From Micrococcaceae bacterium (GTDB lineage: Bacteria; Actinomycetota; Actinomycetes; Actinomycetales; Micrococcaceae): a DNA stretch of 46,424 nucleotides. The notes under the pieces were generated by a model that did no database searches, had not been told where the DNA came from, and saw nothing but the letters and a program-made list of their open reading frames with translations. Location: assembly GCA_025465475.1 (NCBI GenBank), contig JAODMR010000156.1, forward strand, positions 1-46,424. Direction: 5' to 3'. The stretch's first letter is position 1, and every line of letters starts with the position of its first letter. Below are positions 22,417-30,797 of the stretch, piece after piece. Made by a program: the position numbers and the translations under genes.

Positions 22417-23907
22417 ATGGGTGAGCGAATTCCCATCATCTACGTGCGGGGCTTCGCCGGCGGCCAGAAGGCCATTGAGTCGGCGGTGGATGACCCGTTT
22501 TATGGCTTCAACGAAGGGTCCAGCCACATCCGGGTGGGAATCAACGGGCTACCGCGCTTCTACCAGTTCGAAGGGAACCTGCTGCGGCTGATCCGCGAGC
22601 ACTCGTACGAACTGGTGGTGGGCGGAAGCCAGCAACAGGTCCTGCTGGACGCCGCCCCGGGCTCACTCCAGCCCGACTGCGTCTGGATTTACCGGTTCTA
22701 CGACGAAAGCAGCGGCACGTTCGGCCGGGAACCCAAGCCCTATGACATTGAGCAGGCCGCGGCCGGCCTGGCAGCCTTCATCGCGTTGGTCCGCGAAAAG
22801 ACGGCCGGCAACCCCCGGGTGAATCTGGTGGCGCACTCCATGGGCGGACTGATCTGCCGCAGCGTCCTGCAAAAACAGCTCGCGGAACCCGAAACGGTGG
22901 TGTCCAAACTGTGCACCATGGGCACTCCGCACGGTGGCATCGACGTCGAACTGGGCGGGAACGTCGGCGACTGGATCCTGGAAACCTTTGGACCGCAGGG
23001 CTCGGACATTTTCACCCGTCCCCGGATGCAGGAGTACCTGCTACCGGCGGCTGCCGCCGAACAGGCCCGGGCCGAGGAAAACTGGGACCCGAGGCGCATG
23101 GTGGGCACCTTTCCTCCCCGGCGGGCGCTGAGCATCGTCGGCACCAACGCCAGGGACTACGACGTCGCCGGCGGCTGGTCCACGCGCGCCATGGGCGTGC
23201 AAAGTGACGGGCTGGTGGCCATCCGCAACGCGTACGTCTTCGGCTCCCCCCGCGCGTACGTGCATCGCTCACACTCGGGCCGCTATGGCCTGGTCAACTC
23301 GGAAGAGGCGTATCAGAACCTGCGCCGGTTCTTCTTCGGCGGCCTCCGGGTGGAGCTGGGACTGAGCGGCATCGACTTTCGCGGCGAGGACGACAGGGTG
23401 TGGCAGGCCGAAACCAGCCTGGCCATCCGCGGACTGCCGGTGGCCATGCATGAGCAACGCGCGGACCACTACTGCCCCATCGACCTCAATGCCGAGGCAC
23501 GCGCCCAGCCCACTCCAATGTCGCCGGTTCCCTTGGTGACCACGTACCTGCTGGCACGTCCGGACGGCAAGCCCTCCCGCTATGCCCTGCACCTAAAGGT
23601 CCTGTCCCTGGAGGAACGTGGCGGCGTATTCGGTCTCTTTGACCACCTGGAACAAATCGCCGACTGGGAAGACAGCCTGATCGTGGACGTCGCCATGGGT
23701 AACGACTCCTCGGTTCAGGAACTGCGGTACTCCTGGAACACCGAGATCCCCCGACGCATCGCTGAAGTATCCGAACTGGAGCATTTGCTGCAATGGGAGC
23801 AACAGAACGACGGCATCTGGCAGGCACCCATTCCGCTCACCCCCGCCGGTAAGAACCTGCTGGGCGCCGATGCGGCGCTCCTGGCCAGCGTCAGCGTCTG
23901 GGACTAG
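22417..23907 (+). CDS. Lipase-like alpha/beta hydrolase
   Basis: A 496-residue protein with no signal peptide. The N-terminal half is an alpha/beta hydrolase related to PGAP1/esterase-lipases: IPIIYVRGFAGG near the start, nucleophile Ser141 in VAHSMGGLICR, then MGTPHGG. The His of the triad may be in YVHRSHSGRYGLV. The C-terminal 180 residues (from about LRRFFFGGLRVELGL) are an extra beta-rich domain that I do not recognise, so the physiological substrate is open. The ATG at 22417 is supported by CATACT six bases upstream (leaderless). The following short hairpin around 23915-23936 may end transcription before tRNA-Ser(GCT). Confidence 0.8.
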   Translation: MGERIPIIYVRGFAGGQKAIESAVDDPFYGFNEGSSHIRVGINGLPRFYQFEGNLLRLIREHSYELVVGGSQQQVLLDAAPGSLQPDCVWIYRFYDESSGTFGREPKPYDIEQAAAGLAAFIALVREKTAGNPRVNLVAHSMGGLICRSVLQKQLAEPETVVSKLCTMGTPHGGIDVELGGNVGDWILETFGPQGSDIFTRPRMQEYLLPAAAAEQARAEENWDPRRMVGTFPPRRALSIVGTNARDYDVAGGWSTRAMGVQSDGLVAIRNAYVFGSPRAYVHRSHSGRYGLVNSEEAYQNLRRFFFGGLRVELGLSGIDFRGEDDRVWQAETSLAIRGLPVAMHEQRADHYCPIDLNAEARAQPTPMSPVPLVTTYLLARPDGKPSRYALHLKVLSLEERGGVFGLFDHLEQIADWEDSLIVDVAMGNDSSVQELRYSWNTEIPRRIAEVSELEHLLQWEQQNDGIWQAPIPLTPAGKNLLGADAALLASVSVWD

Positions 23908-23966
23908 GAGATCCGGCGGCAATCGGACGCCGGTTGGGGTCCCGGGTATGGGTTACTTGACCCGTT

Positions 23967-23996
23967 TTGCGTCTGCCCCCGGTCTCTGGGTACCCT
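23967..23996 (+). promoter_or_regulatory. Candidate promoter of tRNA-Ser(GCT)
   Basis: TTGCGT, an 18-base spacer and TACCCT place a transcription start near 24003, about 16 bases before the tRNA. Confidence 0.4.
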
Positions 23997-24018
23997 TGGT
24001 TGGCTAGCAATAGCCGAT

Positions 24019-24106
24019 GGAGACGTGCCAGAGCGGCCGAATGGGCTTCACTGCTAATGAAGTGTGGGGCACAACTCCACCGGGGGTTCAAATCCCCCCG
24101 TCTCCG
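24019..24106 (+). tRNA. tRNA-Ser(GCT)
   Basis: Class II tRNA of 88 nt. Acceptor GGAGACG/CGTCTCC, anticodon stem CTTCA/TGAAG with anticodon GCT at 24053-24055, long variable arm (TGTGGGGCACAACTCCAC region) and T-loop TTCAAAT. The 3' CCA is not encoded. Confidence 0.96.
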
Positions 24107-24111
24107 CGTTT

Positions 24112-24136
24112 GGCCCCCTCAATGAGGGGGCCTTTT
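24112..24136 (+). terminator. Rho-independent terminator of tRNA-Ser(GCT)
   Basis: GGCCCCCTC-AAT-GAGGGGGCC followed by TTTT: a perfect 9-bp stem. Confidence 0.88.
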
Positions 24137-24202
24137 GCGTTTCCGGGGCCGGACCCAGGGCCCCCGCGTCGGCACCCTACGCCGTCGGTGTCGCGCCGCC
24201 GG

Positions 24203-26359
24203 TCAGCCGGCCTGGGCCAGGACCAGCGGCAGGACGGCGCCAGCGCCAGCGGAACGCACGGCCTTGCCGGCGATTGTGACCGTCCACCGGCTGTCCACCA
24301 GGTCATCGATCAGGAGCACGCTCCGGCCTGCGGCAGGAGCGAGGGCCGCGGCAAGCTCGGGACCCACCACCAGGCGCTCCCAGACCCCTGCCAGCCGGTA
24401 GGCGCTGTTTCCGCCGCGGCCTCCCGTGGGACCACCATGCGCCAGCGACAGTTCCCCCGCGTACGGAATCCGGCCGATCTCCGAAATGCCCTGCGCCAGG
24501 GACTGCACCAGGCGGGGCTTGCTTCGGCTCGGCAGGGAGACGACGGCTGCCGGCCGGCCTTGCCCGGACCACCCTGCCTGCCCCCAGTCCCGCAGCACGC
24601 CAACGCAGGCCTGCAGCAACGCCTGGGTTATTTCGGTGTCCTCCGCTCCGGCAGCGAACACTTCACGCAGGGTCCCGCCCCAGCCCAGGTCTGTCAGCCG
24701 GGCCAGGGCACGCCCCTCAGAGTTCAGGTCCCCGGCGGACAATTTGCCTTTCACCGGCACCCCCAGCCGGTCCATGCCGCTGGGCCATTGCAACCGCGGC
24801 TCCAGGGGGATGCCTGCCCGTTCCAGGGTGGCGCCTGCGGACTGCACGGCACCGGGATCGATGGACTCCTCAAACCACCGGCCGGCGCAGTTGTCGCAGC
24901 GGCCGCAGGGAGCGGCCGTCTCATCATCCAGGGCGGAGGTCAGATACTCCATCCGGCAGCCGCCGGTCTGTTCGTAGACCACCATGGAGTCCTGCTCCTC
25001 GACCCTGGCCGCGGCAATGCGTGCGTACCGCTCCGAGTCGTAGGACCAGGGCTGGCCGGTGGCCCGCCACCCGCCACCGACCCGTTCCACCGCGCCGTCA
25101 ACGGCGAGCACCTTCAGCAGCAGCTCCAAGGGCGTCCGGCGCAGGTCCACCCGTGCTTCCAGTGCGACAGTGGAGAGCGCGCCTCCGGCCTCGGCCAACG
25201 CTGTGAGGACCGCTGAAGCCTTCTCTTCGGATGGCATTGACGCGGTGGCAAAGTACTGCCAGATGTCGCGGTCTTCGCTGCCCGGCAGAAGCAGCACATC
25301 AGCGTTGGCGGAGCCACGGCCGGCACGGCCCACCTGCTGGTAGTAGGCCACCGGTGAGGACGGCGCTCCCAGGTGCAGCACAAAGCCCAAATCCGGCTTA
25401 TCGAAGCCCATGCCAAGCGCCGAGGTGGCAACCAACGCCTTGACCTCGTTGTCCTTGAGCTGCTGCTCCGCCCGTTCCCGGTCGGCCGGGTCGGTGCGCC
25501 CGGTGTAGGCCAGCACGCGGTGTCCGGCGTCGGCCAGCAGGCGCGCCGTATCCTCGGCGGCGGACACGGTGAGTGTGTAGATGATGCCACTGCCGGGCAG
25601 GTCGGCCAGGTGCGTCAGCAACCAGCCCAGCCGGCCCCGGGAATCAGGCAGCCGGAGCACGCCCAGACGCAGGGAGGCCCTCGCCAGCGGTCCGCGGATG
25701 GTGAATACGCCTTCCCCGAGTTGTTCCTCGATGTCCGCGACCACCCGGGAGTTGGCGGTCGCCGTCGTAGCAAGCACCGGCACGGTTTCCGGCAACTGCG
25801 CGATCAGGTCGGCAATGCGCCGGTAGTCAGGCCGGAAGTCGTGTCCCCAGTCGGAAATGCAGTGCGCCTCGTCGATCACCAGCAATCCGGTCCGTCGGAT
25901 CAGTTCCGGCAGCTGGGTCTCGCGGAACGACGGATTGGTCAGTCGCTCGGGCGAGACCAGCAGCACGTCCACCTCGTTCGCTGCGAGCGCGGCGTGGATG
26001 GTGTCCCACTCGGTGGCGTTTGCCGAGTTGATGGCCATGGCCCGCACCCCCGCGCGCTCGGCGGCAGCGACCTGGTCACGCATCAGGGCCAGCAGCGGGG
26101 AGACGATCAGCGTCGGGCCGGCACCCCGCGCGCGCAGCAACAGGGACGCCACGAAGTACACAGCCGACTTGCCCCACCCGGTGCGCTGGACCACCAGGGC
26201 ACGCCGTCCACCGTCAACCAGCGCCTCGATCGCTTCGTACTGGCCGTCGTGAAACTGGGCGTCGGGGGATCCGACCAGGTCCTGCAGCATTCCCCGCGCC
26301 TGCTCGTAGGTGCTGCTGGCGGCAGGGGAAACGGCATTTGAGAGCTGGGGGGATGTCAT
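24203..26359 (-). CDS. recQ: RecQ-family ATP-dependent DNA helicase with C-terminal phosphoribosyltransferase-like region
   Basis: A 718-residue 3'-5' DNA helicase for repair and recombination. Walker A is VQRTGWGKSA (near residue 58) and the box DEAH is at 163-166, followed by CISDWGHDFRPDYRRI. Motif VI is YYQQVGRAGRG. A zinc-binding set CRMEYL...CGRCDNC is present. There is no HRDC domain. Instead the C-terminus carries ISEIGRIPYAGEL and SVLLIDDLVDSRWT (681-693), the PRPP-loop pattern of phosphoribosyltransferases such as ComF. Such RecQ-PRTase proteins are known in actinobacteria, but the role of the extra domain is unknown. The ATG at 26359 is preceded by GATACT with a six-base gap. Confidence 0.92.
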   Translation of the reverse strand: MTSPQLSNAVSPAASSTYEQARGMLQDLVGSPDAQFHDGQYEAIEALVDGGRRALVVQRTGWGKSAVYFVASLLLRARGAGPTLIVSPLLALMRDQVAAAERAGVRAMAINSANATEWDTIHAALAANEVDVLLVSPERLTNPSFRETQLPELIRRTGLLVIDEAHCISDWGHDFRPDYRRIADLIAQLPETVPVLATTATANSRVVADIEEQLGEGVFTIRGPLARASLRLGVLRLPDSRGRLGWLLTHLADLPGSGIIYTLTVSAAEDTARLLADAGHRVLAYTGRTDPADRERAEQQLKDNEVKALVATSALGMGFDKPDLGFVLHLGAPSSPVAYYQQVGRAGRGSANADVLLLPGSEDRDIWQYFATASMPSEEKASAVLTALAEAGGALSTVALEARVDLRRTPLELLLKVLAVDGAVERVGGGWRATGQPWSYDSERYARIAAARVEEQDSMVVYEQTGGCRMEYLTSALDDETAAPCGRCDNCAGRWFEESIDPGAVQSAGATLERAGIPLEPRLQWPSGMDRLGVPVKGKLSAGDLNSEGRALARLTDLGWGGTLREVFAAGAEDTEITQALLQACVGVLRDWGQAGWSGQGRPAAVVSLPSRSKPRLVQSLAQGISEIGRIPYAGELSLAHGGPTGGRGGNSAYRLAGVWERLVVGPELAAALAPAAGRSVLLIDDLVDSRWTVTIAGKAVRSAGAGAVLPLVLAQAG

Positions 26360-26365
26360 GGTTCC

Positions 26366-26371
26366 AGTATC
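26366..26371 (-). promoter_or_regulatory. -10 hexamer (GATACT) of leaderless recQ
   Basis: Minus-strand GATACT ends six bases before the recQ ATG. The recQ and manB promoters share the 121-bp divergent gap. Confidence 0.4.
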
Positions 26372-26467
26372 CCAGCCTCCCCGACAGCCCATCGGAGCGG
26401 AGCTGCACTGTGGAAAAGCGGACCGCGGCGCCGCTTATCCCTCCGCTGCCAAGCGGGTTCCGCACGT

Positions 26468-26473
26468 TAGGCT
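26468..26473 (+). promoter_or_regulatory. -10 hexamer (TAGGCT) of leaderless manB
   Basis: TAGGCT lies seven bases before the GTG at 26481. No ribosome site is visible. Confidence 0.45.
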
Positions 26474-26480
26474 AGGTCCC

Positions 26481-27899
26481 GTGAACAACGCAGCGGAATC
26501 GACCATAGACCTGTCGCCCTCCTTCAAGGCCTACGACGTGCGCGGTATCGTCGGGGAATCCATCACGGCTGACATCGTGCAGGCAGTTGGCGCGGCCTTT
26601 GTGGACGTGCTGTCGTTGTCGGGCCAGCGGGTGCTGGTGGGCGGGGATATGCGACCGTCGTCGCCGGAGTTCCTGCAGGCTTTCGCGCGCGGTGCCACCG
26701 CCCGGGGGGCTGACGTGGTGCTCCTGAACCTGATTTCCACCGATGAGCTGTACTTCGCCTGCGGGTCGATGAATGCTGCCGGCGCCATGTTCACCGCAAG
26801 CCATAACCCGGCCCAATACAACGGCATCAAGATGGCCAAAGCCGGAGCCGTTCCCGTGTCCTCCGAAACGGGGTTGGAGGAGATCCGGATCCAGGCCCAA
26901 AAGTACCTGGCCGAAGGCATCCCGGAGGCCGCTCCTAACGGCACCATCAGCAACCACGACGTGCTCGGCGACTACGCCAGCTACCTTCGTTCGCTGGTGG
27001 ACCTGACCGGCTCCCGGCCGCTGAAGGTCGTCGTCGACGCCGGAAACGGCATGGCGGGCTTGACCACTCCCGCGGTACTCGGGGACCAGCTCCTGCCGGC
27101 CCTGCCGTTCGAGATCGTTCCGCTGTATTTCGAACTTGACGGGTCCTTTCCCAACCATCCGGCCAACCCACTGGAGCCGGAGAACCTGCGGGACCTGCAG
27201 GCCGCCGTCGTCGAGCACGGTGCCGATATTGGGCTGGCCTTCGACGGAGACGCCGACCGGTGCTTCGTCATCGACGAAAAGGGCGATCCGGTCTCCCCCT
27301 CCGCGATCACCGCGCTGGTTGCGCGCCGGGAAATCGCCCGCGTTCGCGCCGCCGGAGAACAAAGTCCCGTGATCATCCACAACCTGATCACCTCCCGCGC
27401 CGTGCCGGAACTGGTGGAGCACGACGGCGGACGGCCGGTCCGCACCCGCGTGGGCCACTCCTTCATCAAGGCTGTGATGGCCAAGGAAGGCGCCGTCTTT
27501 GGAGGCGAGCACTCAGCCCACTACTACTTCCGCGACTTCTACAATGCCGATACGGGCATGCTGGCTGCCATGCACGTGCTGGCCGCCCTCGGGGAACAGA
27601 GCAGGCCGCTATCCGACCTTGGGCGCGAGTACGAGCCCTATTCGTCCTCCGGCGAGATCAACTCCCGCATCCAGGACGTGCCCGCCGCCGTGGCCCGGGT
27701 CCGTGCCTCCTATGATCGCGCCGGCGTGCAGGTGGACGAACTCGACGGGCTTACGTTCCTGGCCGAGGACGGAACCTGGTGGTTCAACCTCCGTGCGTCC
27801 AACACCGAACCCTTCCTGCGCCTGAACGCCGAGGCCGTCGACCGGCGGACCATGGAGCGGGTCCGCGACGACGTCCTGGCCCTGGTCCGGCAGCAGTGA
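26481..27899 (+). CDS. manB: Phosphomannomutase/phosphoglucomutase
   Basis: A 472-residue cytosolic enzyme that moves phosphate between C6 and C1 of mannose (or glucose), supplying GDP-mannose and cell-wall sugars. All four alpha-D-phosphohexomutase elements are visible: FKAYDVRGIVGE, the phosphoserine loop FTASHNP (Ser107), the Mg loop DGDADR (255-260), the sugar loop GGEHSAHYYFRD, and the C-terminal phosphate loop RASNTEPFLRL. The GTG at 26481 is chosen because TAGGCT precedes it and the family begins close to this point. The longer frame toward recQ has no homology character. Its stop overlaps the start of the next gene (GTGA). Confidence 0.93.
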   Translation: MNNAAESTIDLSPSFKAYDVRGIVGESITADIVQAVGAAFVDVLSLSGQRVLVGGDMRPSSPEFLQAFARGATARGADVVLLNLISTDELYFACGSMNAAGAMFTASHNPAQYNGIKMAKAGAVPVSSETGLEEIRIQAQKYLAEGIPEAAPNGTISNHDVLGDYASYLRSLVDLTGSRPLKVVVDAGNGMAGLTTPAVLGDQLLPALPFEIVPLYFELDGSFPNHPANPLEPENLRDLQAAVVEHGADIGLAFDGDADRCFVIDEKGDPVSPSAITALVARREIARVRAAGEQSPVIIHNLITSRAVPELVEHDGGRPVRTRVGHSFIKAVMAKEGAVFGGEHSAHYYFRDFYNADTGMLAAMHVLAALGEQSRPLSDLGREYEPYSSSGEINSRIQDVPAAVARVRASYDRAGVQVDELDGLTFLAEDGTWWFNLRASNTEPFLRLNAEAVDRRTMERVRDDVLALVRQQ

Positions 27900-28441
27900 C
27901 AGACGAGGCACCGGGCACCGACGCTTCCGAAGACGCGGAGGGCGCCGACGCTGCCGGGGACGCACAGCACGCCGAGGCACCCGAACAGCCGCTGGACCGA
28001 CAGGCGGTTCAAGCGGACCTGAATCGGCTGGTGGGAACGGCACTGGGTGTAGCCCAGGAACAGTTGGAGGCGTACGGAGCATTCCTTCCGGTCGCCGTCG
28101 TGCTGGGCAGGAACGGCGAGGATGAGGTTCGATTGCTGGCCGTATCCCCCGACTCTGGTTCGCAGAACCCTGACGATTCTTCCGCTGGGCAGGAACCGGA
28201 CGCGGATTCGATGATCGCCGACCTCTATGAAGCCCTACGCCAGCAGCGAGACCAGCACCGGGCGGCCGCCGTTCTGGTTGATGTCACGCTGCCGGACGAG
28301 GGAACCGATGCGGTTCACGTGGTTGCTGAGCACTGGAAGGGCGTCGCGGTGGCCGCGGTCCAGCCCTACGCCCAAGGAGCGGAGGGCTGGACCTTCCAGG
28401 ATCCGTTCTGGGAAGCCGGCCAGCGCCTGATCTGGGACTAG
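27896..28441 (+). CDS. Conserved hypothetical protein coupled to manB
   Basis: A 181-residue acidic protein whose GTG start overlaps the manB stop by four bases. The first 40 residues are an Ala/Asp/Glu-rich disordered tail. The rest looks like a compact alpha/beta domain ([20 protein letters not shown], then [20 protein letters not shown]). It ends in EAGQRLIWD. There are no membrane segments and no motif I can name. Coupling to manB suggests joint expression, but not necessarily a shared pathway. Its stop shares the palindromic CTAG with the stop of the convergent pckG gene, so there is no intergenic space between them. Confidence 0.75.
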   Translation: MTDEAPGTDASEDAEGADAAGDAQHAEAPEQPLDRQAVQADLNRLVGTALGVAQEQLEAYGAFLPVAVVLGRNGEDEVRLLAVSPDSGSQNPDDSSAGQEPDADSMIADLYEALRQQRDQHRAAAVLVDVTLPDEGTDAVHVVAEHWKGVAVAAVQPYAQGAEGWTFQDPFWEAGQRLIWD

Positions 28442-30264
28442 GACAGGCGGGCTTTCAAGCCTTCCAGTTCCGCGGTCAGTTCCTCGGGAAGGGAGTCCCC
28501 GAACCGGTCGTACCACTGGCCGATGCTCTCAAGCTCGGCAGCCCACTCATCCGGGTCCACACGCACAGCAGCAGCGACGTCGTCGGCAGTGAGGTCCAGT
28601 CCTGCCACGTCGAGCGAATCAGGGGCGGGAACAAACCCAATCGGGGTCTCGACGGCCCCTGCCTTGCCCTCGATGCGTTCGATGGCCCACTTCAACACGC
28701 GGGCGTTGTCACCGAAGCCAGGCCAGGCGAAGCCGCCGTCGGCACGGCGGCGGAACCAATTGACCAGGAAAATCTTGGGCAGCTTCGCGGGGTCACCGGT
28801 CTTGGACAGCGTCACCCAATGCTTCAGGTAGTCCCCCGCGTCGTAGCCGATGAACGGCAGCATCGCCATCGGATCGCGCCGGACCACGCCGACCTGACCG
28901 GCAGCGGCGGCAGTGGTCTCCGAGGAAAGGGTGGAGCCCATGAAGATGCCGTTGGTCCAGTCACGGGCCTCCACCACCAGGGGAATGGTGGTCTTGCGCC
29001 GACCACCGAACAAGATCGCGGAGACCGGAACCCCATTGGGTTCGGAGTACTCGGGTGCCAGCATGTCGATCTGGTCGATGGGTGTGCAGAAGCGCGAGTT
29101 GGGGTGCGCTGCCGGGTGGTCCGCTTCCGGAGTCCAGGAGTTGCCCTGCCAGTCCGTCAGGTGCGCCGGGGTTTCCTCGGTCATACCCTCCCACCAGACG
29201 CCGCCGTCGTCGGTCAGTGCGACGTTCGTGAAGATGGAGTTGCCCTTGGCGATGGCCCGCATGGCATTGGGATTGGTCCCCCAACCGGTGCCGGGCGCGA
29301 CGCCGAACAGGCCGGCCTCTGGGTTAACTGCCCGCAGTTGCCCATCCGCGCCAAACCGCATCCAGGTGATGTCATCCCCCAGGGTTTCCACCTTCCAGCC
29401 CTTGATCGTGGGATCAAGGAGGGCCAGGTTGGTCTTGCCGCAGGCGGAGGGAAAGGCCGCAGCAACGTAGTAGGTCTTTTGCTCGGGGGAGGTCAATTTC
29501 AGGATCAGCATGTGTTCGGCCAACCAGCCCTCGTCGTGGGCCATGACCGAGGCGATGCGCAGGGCGTAGCACTTCTTGCCCAGCAGGGCGTTGCCGCCGT
29601 AGCCGGAACCGTAGGACCAAATGGACCGCTCCTCGGGGAAGTGCACAATCCACTTATCCGCGTTGCAGGGCCACGCCACGTCCTGCTGTCCCGGTTCCAG
29701 CGGGGCGCCGAGGGAATGCAGCGCCGGAACGAAGAACGCGTCGAGCTCCTCCATCTTGCGCAGGACGTCGGTGCCGATCCGGGCCATGATGCGCATCGAG
29801 GCCACCACGTAGGCGCTGTCGGTGATTTCGACGCCGAACTTCGGATCGTCTGCTTCGAGGTGGCCCATGACGAAGGGAATGATGTACATCGTGCGGCCCC
29901 GCATGGAGCCGGAGAAGAGACCGCGGAGCTTCTCCTTCATCTCCGTCGGTTCCATCCAGTTGTTGGTGAAACCGGCGTCGTGCTTGTTGCGGGAACAGAT
30001 GAAGGTTTGCTCCTCCACCCGGGCGACGTCCTTGGGGTCGGAGAACGCTGCGAAGGAGTGTGGGAAGAGGTCCTGGTTAAGGCGCACCAAGGTTCCTGCC
30101 TCAACCAGTTCTCCGGTGAGGCGCTCGTTTTCCTCCTCCGAGCCGTCCACCCAGTAGATGCTCTCGGGCTGGGTCAGCGCCGCAACCTCGGCAACCCATT
30201 CGTTCAGGCGGCGGTGGGTGGTGGGGGTGGGTTCAACAACAAGCTGGTCCGGCATAACGCCCAT
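28438..30264 (-). CDS. pckG: Phosphoenolpyruvate carboxykinase (GTP)
   Basis: A 608-residue cytosolic enzyme that converts oxaloacetate and GTP to PEP, CO2 and GDP, the entry step of gluconeogenesis. The GTP-type kinase loop [13 protein letters not shown] is at residues 271-283, with the reactive Cys275 and Lys277. Other family segments are [44 protein letters not shown] and [12 protein letters not shown]. Length is typical (about 600-620). GAAGGGACGAG precedes the ATG at 30264; an ATG three codons in is a minor alternative. Upstream lie a CRP/GlxR-like site and two TAGACCGGT palindromes. Confidence 0.96.
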   Translation of the reverse strand: MGVMPDQLVVEPTPTTHRRLNEWVAEVAALTQPESIYWVDGSEEENERLTGELVEAGTLVRLNQDLFPHSFAAFSDPKDVARVEEQTFICSRNKHDAGFTNNWMEPTEMKEKLRGLFSGSMRGRTMYIIPFVMGHLEADDPKFGVEITDSAYVVASMRIMARIGTDVLRKMEELDAFFVPALHSLGAPLEPGQQDVAWPCNADKWIVHFPEERSIWSYGSGYGGNALLGKKCYALRIASVMAHDEGWLAEHMLILKLTSPEQKTYYVAAAFPSACGKTNLALLDPTIKGWKVETLGDDITWMRFGADGQLRAVNPEAGLFGVAPGTGWGTNPNAMRAIAKGNSIFTNVALTDDGGVWWEGMTEETPAHLTDWQGNSWTPEADHPAAHPNSRFCTPIDQIDMLAPEYSEPNGVPVSAILFGGRRKTTIPLVVEARDWTNGIFMGSTLSSETTAAAAGQVGVVRRDPMAMLPFIGYDAGDYLKHWVTLSKTGDPAKLPKIFLVNWFRRRADGGFAWPGFGDNARVLKWAIERIEGKAGAVETPIGFVPAPDSLDVAGLDLTADDVAAAVRVDPDEWAAELESIGQWYDRFGDSLPEELTAELEGLKARLS

Positions 30265-30360
30265 GACTCGTCCCTTCGTGGGTCAACGGTGTGCCTAAAT
30301 GGTAGGGGGACGCCGGGAACGGCGATTTGCCCCTGACCTGCGGTTACTTGCGGGTAAGGA

Positions 30361-30388
30361 ATGGTAAAAGACCGGGAACAATGGGCAA
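30361..30388 (-). promoter_or_regulatory. Candidate pckG promoter
   Basis: On the minus strand TTGCCC (30388-30383), a 16-base spacer and TACCAT (30366-30361). It lies just downstream of the palindromes and the CRP-like site, relative to pckG transcription. Confidence 0.4.
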
Positions 30389-30392
30389 AGAC

Positions 30393-30441
30393 TAGACCGG
30401 TCTATCCACTGATAGTGATTGACGTCACATAGACCGGTATA
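30393..30441. promoter_or_regulatory. Paired palindromes TAGACCGGTCTA / TAGACCGGTATA
   Basis: A perfect 12-bp palindrome at 30393-30404 and a copy with one change at 30430-30441, centres 37 bp apart, flank the CRP-like site in the pckG control region. They look like a two-site operator for an unidentified repressor. Confidence 0.45.
30414..30429. promoter_or_regulatory. CRP/GlxR-like binding site
   Basis: AGTGATTGACGTCACA matches TGTGA-N6-TCACA at nine of ten positions. Actinobacterial GlxR and Crp proteins bind this pattern. It lies upstream of the pckG promoter. Confidence 0.5.
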
Positions 30442-30460
30442 GTGGCTGACGACACGTAGG

Positions 30461-30500
30461 CGGCAATTTGGAGCCGGAGGCGGCAATTTGGAGCCGGAGG
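30461..30500. repeat. Perfect tandem 20-bp duplication
   Basis: Two adjacent copies of a 20-bp unit beginning CGGCAATTTGGAGCC. The right copy supplies the TTGGAG used as -35 of tRNA-Arg(ACG). The left copy carries an identical hexamer 20 bp further upstream. Confidence 0.9.
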
Positions 30501-30517
30501 CCTGTTAAGGCTAGAGT
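30488..30517 (+). promoter_or_regulatory. Promoter of tRNA-Arg(ACG)
   Basis: TTGGAG, an 18-base spacer and TAGAGT, giving a start near 30524 and a leader of about 20 nt. Confidence 0.5.
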
Positions 30518-30544
30518 TATTCACGGCCCGAGGGCCGGGAAAAT

Positions 30545-30620
30545 GCGTGCGTAGCTCAACGGATAGAGCATCTGACTACGGATCAGAAGGTTGGGGGTTC
30601 GAATCCCTTCGCGCGCACCA
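30545..30620 (+). tRNA. tRNA-Arg(ACG)
   Basis: A 76-nt tRNA including an encoded CCA (30618-30620). The acceptor stem GCGTGCG/CGCGCGC has one T-G pair. Anticodon ACG (30578-30580) lies in the loop CTACGGA, closed by TCTGA/TCAGA. A34 is the substrate of TadA, also encoded in this window, giving inosine that reads CGU, CGC and CGA. Confidence 0.96.
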
Positions 30621-30624
30621 GCGG

Positions 30625-30658
30625 AAGTCCCGCTGCACAAAGTGCAGCGGGACTTTTT
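30625..30658 (+). terminator. Rho-independent terminator of tRNA-Arg(ACG)
   Basis: Perfect 14-bp stem (30625-30638 with 30642-30655), loop AAA, and TTTTT ending at 30658. Confidence 0.9.
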
Positions 30659-30785
30659 CTTTGTGCCCTGTACAGCGGCCCCGCACCCGCAACCGGCTCC
30701 TGTCCGACCGGCGCCCGGGCTTCACCGTCGTCCAGCTGTCACCCCCTCCCCTGTCGTCCCCTCGCAGGGGACGGAAGCGGACACG

Positions 30786-30791
30786 TAAGCT
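30786..30791 (+). promoter_or_regulatory. -10 hexamer (TAAGCT) of leaderless flavoprotein gene
   Basis: Six bases separate TAAGCT from the ATG at 30798. Confidence 0.45.
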
Positions 30792-30797
30792 CGCCTC

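Noticed and set aside
28819-30336. A 505-codon open frame on the plus strand opposite pckG
   Set aside because: Antisense of a clear GTP-type PEP carboxykinase. It has no family motif or ribosome site of its own.
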